Origin: Lysinibacillus sphaericus
Lineage (GTDB): Bacteria > Bacillota > Bacilli > Bacillales_A > Planococcaceae
Reading direction: 5' to 3'
Assembly (NCBI RefSeq): GCF_002982115.1
Contig: NZ_CP019980.1
Coordinates: 2,736,001 to 2,800,000, forward strand
DNA length: 64,000 bases
Positions within the stretch are counted from its first letter, which is position 1; each line of letters opens with the position of its first letter. This document shows, piece after piece, positions 59,217-64,000 of the stretch. The position numbers were made by a program, and so were the translations under genes. Below the pieces are notes generated by a model, which searched no databases, was not told the origin of the DNA, and was given only the letters and a program-made list of their open reading frames with translations.

Positions 59217-59849
59217 CTATACTTTTTCAGAGGCAATGCGAACACCAATGCCTACTAACATTACACCTGTTATTTTATTAAACATTGCTTGTACAGTCTG
59301 CTTCATAAACCATTTGCGAATTACATTCATCACAAGAATGACAATGCCTAGCCAAACAATGGATAAGGCAATTAAAATGCCTGCTAACACTATTAATTGC
59401 GCGTTAATATTAAAATTTGGTTGAATAAATTGAGGCATTAATGTTACATATAATAACAATGTTTTTGGGTTTAATAAGTCCGTTGTAATGCCTTGTGTCA
59501 TGCAACTAAGCGGCACATTTTTTTCTCCATTTTCTTTGATAGTAACCTCTTCTTGCAACATCATATTTTGTGCCCTTGCACGCCATGATTGAATGCCTAA
59601 ATAAATTAAATAAGCTGCACCCGCATACTTGATGACTAAAAATACGACCATTGATTTTGATATAATCGTTGCAAGGCCAAGTACTGCTAAAGTTGTCCAA
59701 ACTAGTAGTGCTAGAACAATCCCTACCATTGTAAAAAAGCCTGCTTTTTTGCCATGTACGATTGTATTTTTTAAAACTAGTAGTGAATCTACTCCAGGCA
59801 CCATAACAATCATTAGCGCCACTGCTGTAAACATCCAAAGTTCGTGCAT
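59217..59849 (-). CDS. LysE/RhtB-family exporter
   Basis: A 210-residue, six-helix amino-acid exporter. Hallmarks: MVPGVDSLLVLKNTIVHGKK, YAGAAYLIYLGIQSWRAR and TTDLLNPKTLLLYVTLMPQF. TAAGGAGAAGG precedes the ATG at 59849. Exports basic or neutral amino acids or derivatives in the family. It lies downstream of BrnQ on the same strand but separated by a perfect terminator, so it is separately transcribed. Confidence 0.88.
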   Translation of the reverse strand: MHELWMFTAVALMIVMVPGVDSLLVLKNTIVHGKKAGFFTMVGIVLALLVWTTLAVLGLATIISKSMVVFLVIKYAGAAYLIYLGIQSWRARAQNMMLQEEVTIKENGEKNVPLSCMTQGITTDLLNPKTLLLYVTLMPQFIQPNFNINAQLIVLAGILIALSIVWLGIVILVMNVIRKWFMKQTVQAMFNKITGVMLVGIGVRIASEKV

Positions 59850-59942
59850 TTGCTCACCTTCTCCTTATCACAATCATAAGTAACATTATAAATTAAATTG
59901 AATAAATTTTCTGCATATATTATTTTCGTATATAAAAATAAG

Positions 59943-59980
59943 AAAAAGTGTTAGATTGACATTCAATCTAACACTTTTTT
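59943..59980 (-). terminator. brnQ terminator, copy 4 of the repeated stem
   Basis: A perfect 17-bp stem, AAAAAGTGTTAGATTGA (59943-59959) with TCAATCTAACACTTTTT (59963-59979), and a 3-base loop. The best-matched copy. Confidence 0.92.
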
Positions 59981-60007
59981 ATTAAGTAAATCACTAAAAT
60001 GACAAAA

Positions 60008-61357
60008 CTAGTGAATGATTTTCGTTTGTTTAGAAGGCAAAATCAAGCCAATCACAACACCGATCATAGCCGGTAATATCCAACCTAAATCGATATCATA
60101 TAGTGGTAAAACATCGGAAAATAGTTGCTCTACTGTGTCTAACAAGCTTAATTGTGCTCCAGGAATACTAATAACAAGCGCTTTGTAGCCATCGATTAGA
60201 CTAACGAAAAACGTCAAAAACATAGCCGATGCGTATACAGCCTGCTTATTGTTAAATAACGAAGAGCTTAAAGCAAGTAAAATCAGAACAATTGCAAGTG
60301 GATATAAGAACATAAGCACTGGAATAGCAAATTGTATAATATTATTTAAACCAAAGTTCGCAATAGAGAAGGACACGACACACAATAATAGAACAAACAT
60401 TTTATAGCTAACCTTTGGAAACACTTCATGGAAAAATTCACTACAAGAAGTAATTAAGCCAATACTCGTTTTTAAACAAGCTAGCACAATAATGACCGCT
60501 AATAAAATTGCACCAAATGAGCCAAAATAATGATCCGCAACCGCAGCGAAAATTAAACCACCGTTGTCAAATGTTCCAATAGATTCAATACTAGATGCGC
60601 CCATATACGTAATAAGTCCGTAAATTAACGTCATTAGTGCCATCGCAAAGATGCCTGATTTCCATGTTGCCTTAGCAATTTCTTTACGATCTGTAATCCC
60701 TGCATTTTTAATGGCATTGATAACTACAATACCAAACGCTAGCGATGCTAGTGCATCCATTGTATTATAACCTTCTTTAAAGCCAGTCATAAAGGAAGAT
60801 TGAATATAGTCACCGATTGGCTGTTGGAAGTGCCCCATCGGCTTTACAATACTAATAATAATTAAAATAAATAAGACAACTAAAAAGGCTGGTGTTAACA
60901 CCTTACCGATATAATCCATAATCTTCGCTGGATTTAACGAGAAATAATAGACAATGGCAAAAAATATAAAGCTAAACAACGCAAGTAACATGGTTGTATG
61001 TTCCGCATTAATATACGGTTCAAAACCAACGACAAATGGCACTGTTGCCGTTCTTGGAATCGCAAAGAAAGGACCAATTGTTAAGTATAGCGCTAATGAA
61101 AAAATAACGCCGAATAAAGGATGAATACGACTCGCTAAATCACGCAGTCCATTACTGCCCGATAAACCAATCGCTAAAATACCTAAAAACGGTAACCCGA
61201 TTGCCGTTACTAAAAAACCGACAAGGGCAAACCAAAAGTTAGTCCCTGCTAGTTGTCCAAGTTGAATTGGAAAAATTAGATTTCCTGCTCCAAAATACAG
61301 TCCAAATAGCATTGTTCCAATGACTGCATATGTAGAAAAAGGTATTTTCTTTTGCAT
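60008..61357 (-). CDS. brnQ: branched-chain amino acid carrier
   Basis: A 449-residue, 12-helix LIVCS-family sodium or proton symporter for Leu, Ile and Val. Blocks are GTMLFGLYFGAGNLIFPIQL, ATVPFVVGFEPYI, DALASLAFGIVVINAIKNAG and LACLKTSIGLITSCSEFFHE. The ATG at 61357 follows AAGGAG. A long leader contains an unusual structured element and a possible CodY site, so nutrient control is likely. Confidence 0.92.
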   Translation of the reverse strand: MQKKIPFSTYAVIGTMLFGLYFGAGNLIFPIQLGQLAGTNFWFALVGFLVTAIGLPFLGILAIGLSGSNGLRDLASRIHPLFGVIFSLALYLTIGPFFAIPRTATVPFVVGFEPYINAEHTTMLLALFSFIFFAIVYYFSLNPAKIMDYIGKVLTPAFLVVLFILIIISIVKPMGHFQQPIGDYIQSSFMTGFKEGYNTMDALASLAFGIVVINAIKNAGITDRKEIAKATWKSGIFAMALMTLIYGLITYMGASSIESIGTFDNGGLIFAAVADHYFGSFGAILLAVIIVLACLKTSIGLITSCSEFFHEVFPKVSYKMFVLLLCVVSFSIANFGLNNIIQFAIPVLMFLYPLAIVLILLALSSSLFNNKQAVYASAMFLTFFVSLIDGYKALVISIPGAQLSLLDTVEQLFSDVLPLYDIDLGWILPAMIGVVIGLILPSKQTKIIH

Positions 61358-61399
61358 AATTGATGTACTCCTTAGATGTGTTTGACTATAGCAAATAAT

Positions 61400-61524
61400 C
61401 AATTACGTTTTAGCGTAATTGCGTCCTGATTTTTTTCGAGCTTGCTCGAAATGCTCCATATAGAATGGAAGATATTCAATGAAGCTTCTCTTACTACAGC
61501 TAGAGTTCGACCCCCTACGCAATT
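61400..61524 (-). repeat. structured element with inverted ends in the brnQ leader
   Basis: AATTGCGT (61417-61424) and ACGCAATT (61517-61524) bound a 108-base block. Within it TTTCGAGC/GCTCGAAA forms an 8-bp hairpin. Outside, CAATTACG/CGTAATTG (61400-61421) forms a hairpin that shares bases with the left end, so the two pairings are mutually exclusive. It could be a leader RNA switch or a miniature repeat. No T-box AGGGTGG-type motif is present. Confidence 0.5.
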
Positions 61525-61595
61525 CAGTGATTTTATCACATTCGTTCATCACTAATAAAAATAAAGCGTTTTGCTGAAATAAGTTAAATCGAATG

Positions 61596-61610
61596 AATTT
61601 TCACTACAAT
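61596..61610 (-). promoter_or_regulatory. possible CodY site upstream of brnQ
   Basis: AATTTTCACTACAAT matches the CodY consensus AATTTTCWGAAAATT at 11 of 15 positions. BrnQ-type genes are known CodY targets in Bacillales. It lies upstream of the leader element. Confidence 0.35.
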
Positions 61611-61712
61611 TTCATTATGGTAACAGGCATTTATTATAAAAACAATAGTTTTTTCTAAGATAAATGCTAATAGTACAGTTCCTAGCTTATTAAGTAAAAA
61701 TTAACAAATAAA

Positions 61713-61736
61713 AAGAGCTGTCAGACGACAGCTCTT
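61713..61736 (-). terminator. terminator of the carboxylesterase gene (leftward)
   Basis: AAGAGCTGTC pairs perfectly with GACAGCTCTT. On the minus strand TTTATTTG follows. The stem overlaps the stop codon by two bases. Confidence 0.85.
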
Positions 61737-62487
61737 AGTTTGCAACAGACCACTCTATATGGTTTAAAAAATTATACACGTCTTCATACACTTTATCACG
61801 TTCTTTATCTAACGTAATAATATGACCAGAATTTTCATACCAAATAATTTCTTTATCATCTGTTTTAACTGTATCTAAAATAAACGGAGCGCTTTGTTGA
61901 TATAGCTCATCGTCTAGTAATCCTTGCAATACTAAAGTTGGTGCTTTAATTGCAGGTAAATCTTCACGTGTTTCTTCTGTTAAGCGTGTTACGCCATCTA
62001 AAGAATCTTTTGGTGAAATACGTAATTCGTGTAGTTCAGAAATAATTTGATCTTTGGACTTGTTTTCAAAGTGTTTGTAAAGTCTTGCATAATTGTATAA
62101 ACGTGTAAATAATCCTTTTGAGCTATCACGTGTTATCGGCGCACACATGGCAACAACTCCTTTAACAGGAAATTGCTCTGCTACTTTTAATGAAAAAACT
62201 CCGCCAAGTGAAATACCAACTACTGCGATTTCTTCGTATCCTTTATCTTTTAGGAAGTTGTAGCCTTCTACTACATCGTTCCACCAGTCTTCAGGTTTTG
62301 TTTCTAGTAGGGCTTCCGGTTCTACCCCGTGCCCACTATAGATAGGTGCATGAACGGTATAACCACGTTTGGATAAAAATTCCCCTAGCTTTTTCACATC
62401 TTTTGTGCTACCTGTAAATCCATGCAGTAATAGTACGGCTTTTTTGCCTCCCTCAATTGTTAGAGGTTGCGGCTTTGATAACTTCAT
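61735..62487 (-). CDS. Est30-type carboxylesterase (alpha/beta hydrolase)
   Basis: A 250-residue serine hydrolase. Oxyanion segment VLLLHGFTGSTKDVKKLG, nucleophile elbow VVGISLGGVFSLK, Asp in LQGLLDDELYQQSAP and His in YENSGHIITLDKERD. This is the arrangement of Geobacillus Est30/YvaK-like carboxylesterases. AAGGGGATATT precedes the ATG at 62487. In B. subtilis yvaK lies near rnr/smpB; here it is single. The physiological ester is unknown. Confidence 0.9.
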   Translation of the reverse strand: MKLSKPQPLTIEGGKKAVLLLHGFTGSTKDVKKLGEFLSKRGYTVHAPIYSGHGVEPEALLETKPEDWWNDVVEGYNFLKDKGYEEIAVVGISLGGVFSLKVAEQFPVKGVVAMCAPITRDSSKGLFTRLYNYARLYKHFENKSKDQIISELHELRISPKDSLDGVTRLTEETREDLPAIKAPTLVLQGLLDDELYQQSAPFILDTVKTDDKEIIWYENSGHIITLDKERDKVYEDVYNFLNHIEWSVAN

Positions 62488-62788
62488 TTTATAATATCCC
62501 CTTCACGGAAATTTGTATTTGTGTATTTTATGTGTCTATCTTAACACCCTTTATTCATAATGTACAATTTATAGTTTTTATCGTTTCGATACGTTTTATG
62601 CATGAATGGTGTAAGGTTGATGCCTTCTGTAATCACCCTTTAGAGGTACTTCTAAATGTAAAAAATTCATTTGTTTAATTTCCGATGAGCTGCCATTTAA
62701 AATTTTCCCAAGTTGCCTATACTTCCTATCCTTTTACCGTTATAATGCAGGTAACTAATATCCATACTATTATTAGAGGTGAGTGAAA
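62488..62788. promoter_or_regulatory. divergent control region of esterase and LysR genes
   Basis: Leftward TTGTAC-N18-TAAGAT is a plausible esterase promoter (around 62572-62543). Rightward TATAAT at about 62740-62746 serves the LysR gene, with GTTGCC and GGTAAC as loosely inverted arms around it. No gene is seen. Confidence 0.35.
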
Positions 62789-63691
62789 TTGGAATGGCAA
62801 CAATTGGAATATTTTGCAACAGTAGCGAAGCTTGAACATATGACACGTGCAGCAGATGTTTTAGCGATTTCACAGCCTGCACTTAGTCGTTCGATTGCAA
62901 AGCTTGAGGAGGAATTAGGTGTTCCTTTATTTGACCGCCAAGGACGTTCAATCATGCTAAATCGCTACGGAGAATTGTTTTTATACCGTGTGCAACGTAT
63001 GCGTAAAGAATATGAAAAAGCTGTTTTAGAATTACAGGAACTCAATAATCCTGAGCTTGGAGATGTGTCACTAGGCTTCTTACATACACTTGGCACAAGT
63101 ATTGTTCCTGATTTGATCCGCGCCTTTCGTCAGCAACATCCGCATATCCGCTTTCATTTCACACAAAACTATTCGCACTCACAGCTTAAACAATTGCTGG
63201 CAGGTGAGCTAGATCTTTGTTTGCTTGCAGCGATTGATACAGAACCACCTGTTTGTTGGAAAGAACTATGGAGAGATGAGCTTTATATCATGGTACCCAT
63301 CGATCATCATCTAGCCAATCGTAAAAGTATAACGATGAAGGAACTAGAACATGAAAACTTTGTCCTTATGAAAAAAGGCTATGCATTACGCCGTACTGCT
63401 GATCGACTGTTAAGTGCTGCGGGCATTAAGCCTAAAATTACGTATGAAGGTGATGAGGTCTCTACCGTTGCAGGCTTTGTTGGAGCCGGTCTAGGGGTAT
63501 CCCTCCTACCTGATGATGAAGATCTTAATCCAAATAAGGTTGTAAAAATACATGTTGAAGATATGGTATGTGAACGCATAATTGGGATGGCTTGGATTGA
63601 AAATCGTTACCTCCCACCGTCCGCACGTCAATTCCAGCAATTTGTTCTTGATTATTATGAGAAGATGGGCCCTTCGAGAGAACCCGACTAA
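62789..63691 (+). CDS. LysR-family transcriptional regulator
   Basis: A 300-residue LTTR. N-terminal winged helix LEYFATVAKLEHMTRAADVL with AISQPALSRSIAKLEEELGV and PLFDRQGRSIMLN, then a two-lobed effector domain (about 90-295, GDVSLGFLHTLGTSIVPDLI). The best start is the TTG at 62789, 7 bases after AGAGGTG; a GTG six bases earlier is too close. Its target is not obvious: the divergent neighbour is the esterase, and a DUF1835-type gene converges. Confidence 0.88.
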   Translation: MEWQQLEYFATVAKLEHMTRAADVLAISQPALSRSIAKLEEELGVPLFDRQGRSIMLNRYGELFLYRVQRMRKEYEKAVLELQELNNPELGDVSLGFLHTLGTSIVPDLIRAFRQQHPHIRFHFTQNYSHSQLKQLLAGELDLCLLAAIDTEPPVCWKELWRDELYIMVPIDHHLANRKSITMKELEHENFVLMKKGYALRRTADRLLSAAGIKPKITYEGDEVSTVAGFVGAGLGVSLLPDDEDLNPNKVVKIHVEDMVCERIIGMAWIENRYLPPSARQFQQFVLDYYEKMGPSREPD

Positions 63692-63770
63692 AGAGGCTGG
63701 CACTCAAAATAAAGGAACAAAAAGATGGGTGACCTCTGCAAAAAGTAAGATGCGAACAACAACATAACAA

Positions 63771-63815
63771 AAAAGTGTTAGATTGACTTCAAATCAATCT
63801 AACACTTTTCCTCTT
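63771..63815. terminator. terminator, copy 5 of the repeated stem
   Basis: AAAAGTGTTAGATTGA with TCAATCTAACACTTTT (63794-63809), then CCTCTTTT. Between convergent LysR and DUF1835-type genes. Confidence 0.88.
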
Positions 63816-63826
63816 TTACGATTACC

Positions 63827-64000
63827 TTATTGCCCGATATAGTTTATTTTATATGCATTTATATCCGTTGTGTCACCGCTTATTTCAAACAATCCTTGTT
63901 GAGCCAAGTAGAGTAATCGATTTTCAATAAATGTTTCATTTATATAGTCGTCCGTTATATTTACCATTTGCCCGATAACATTCACTGGTGAAAGCCATTG
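63827..64000 (-). CDS. DUF1835/DUF3658-type protein, C-terminal 57 residues
   Basis: The frame enters from the right edge and stops at 63827-63829. WLSPVNVIGQMVNITDDYIN and FIENRLLYLAQQGLFEISGD resemble the DUF3658 tail of DUF1835 proteins (VIG...I.D.FI..RL..L...G.....G). The N-terminal DUF1835 domain is outside the window. Function unknown. Confidence 0.6.
   Translation of the reverse strand, partial: QWLSPVNVIGQMVNITDDYINETFIENRLLYLAQQGLFEISGDTTDINAYKINYIGQ

Noticed and set aside
61358..61524. T-box riboswitch upstream of brnQ
   Set aside because: No AGGGTGG-type T-box motif or specifier-loop arrangement was found in the leader.

Overview
The window is AT-rich, protein-dense DNA from a Gram-positive, spore-former-type Bacillales chromosome, most likely Lysinibacillus or a close relative (inference; no rRNA is present). 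Supporting signs are strong GGAGG-type ribosome binding sites, frequent TTG/GTG starts, a complete lactate-utilisation locus (lctP, lutR, lutABC), a ccdA / CheY-like / ccdC / DUF2621 cluster in Bacillus subtilis style, an SLH-anchored surface protein, and many small regulator-plus-transporter modules. I found no rRNA, tRNA, CRISPR array, insertion sequence, integrase or prophage core.

Layout. 0-2 kb: sulfide detoxification (MBL-fold hydrolase end, DUF1641, sulfide:quinone oxidoreductase). 2-9 kb: two cation-diffusion transporters, an HxlR/RidA-family divergent pair, an S51 peptidase, an MFS carrier, a CPBP protease. 9-15 kb: MerR regulator, thioredoxin, paiB beside a broken paiA, an orphan glycine-betaine binding lipoprotein, a berberine-bridge-type FAD oxidase. 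15-17.5 kb: cytochrome c biogenesis. 17.8-23.8 kb: lactate uptake and oxidation with two copies of one LutR-type palindrome. 23.9-28.4 kb: MFS pump with a divergent XRE-TPR regulator and twin operators, RarD-like permease, and a Fur-box-controlled coiled-coil protein. 28.6-40.8 kb: surface/exoprotein region with a 1238-aa Vpr-like subtilase, a 1645-aa SLH protein in an apparent operon with three tail-collar proteins, and a divergent 329-aa protein with a long hydrophobic core.

41-43.7 kb: a three-gene exported module of two NosL-family proteins (one a NosL-Ig-Ig-NosL fusion) and a TlpA-like thioredoxin. 44-50.5 kb: Ugp-type glycerol-3-phosphate ABC importer with GlpP, a TIM-barrel protein and a HAD phosphatase. 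50.8-57.6 kb: TelA-family protein, then a PadR/DUF2812/ABC operon and a TetR/ABC-permease operon, each with operator-like palindromes. 57.6-64 kb: TetR/SDR divergent pair, LysE exporter, BrnQ carrier, carboxylesterase, LysR regulator and the end of a DUF1835/DUF3658-type gene.

Beyond genes, the window carries several repeat families. One terminator stem (core GTGTTAGATTGA) appears five times. A short AGTGGCGA tandem unit appears at two loci. A Bacillaceae-type structured intergenic repeat lies near 52.4 kb, and a 108-bp element with inverted ends sits in the brnQ leader. The best candidates for undescribed biology are the collar-triplet/SLH operon with its divergent toxin-like neighbour, the NosL/thioredoxin module, and the Fur-controlled coiled-coil protein.
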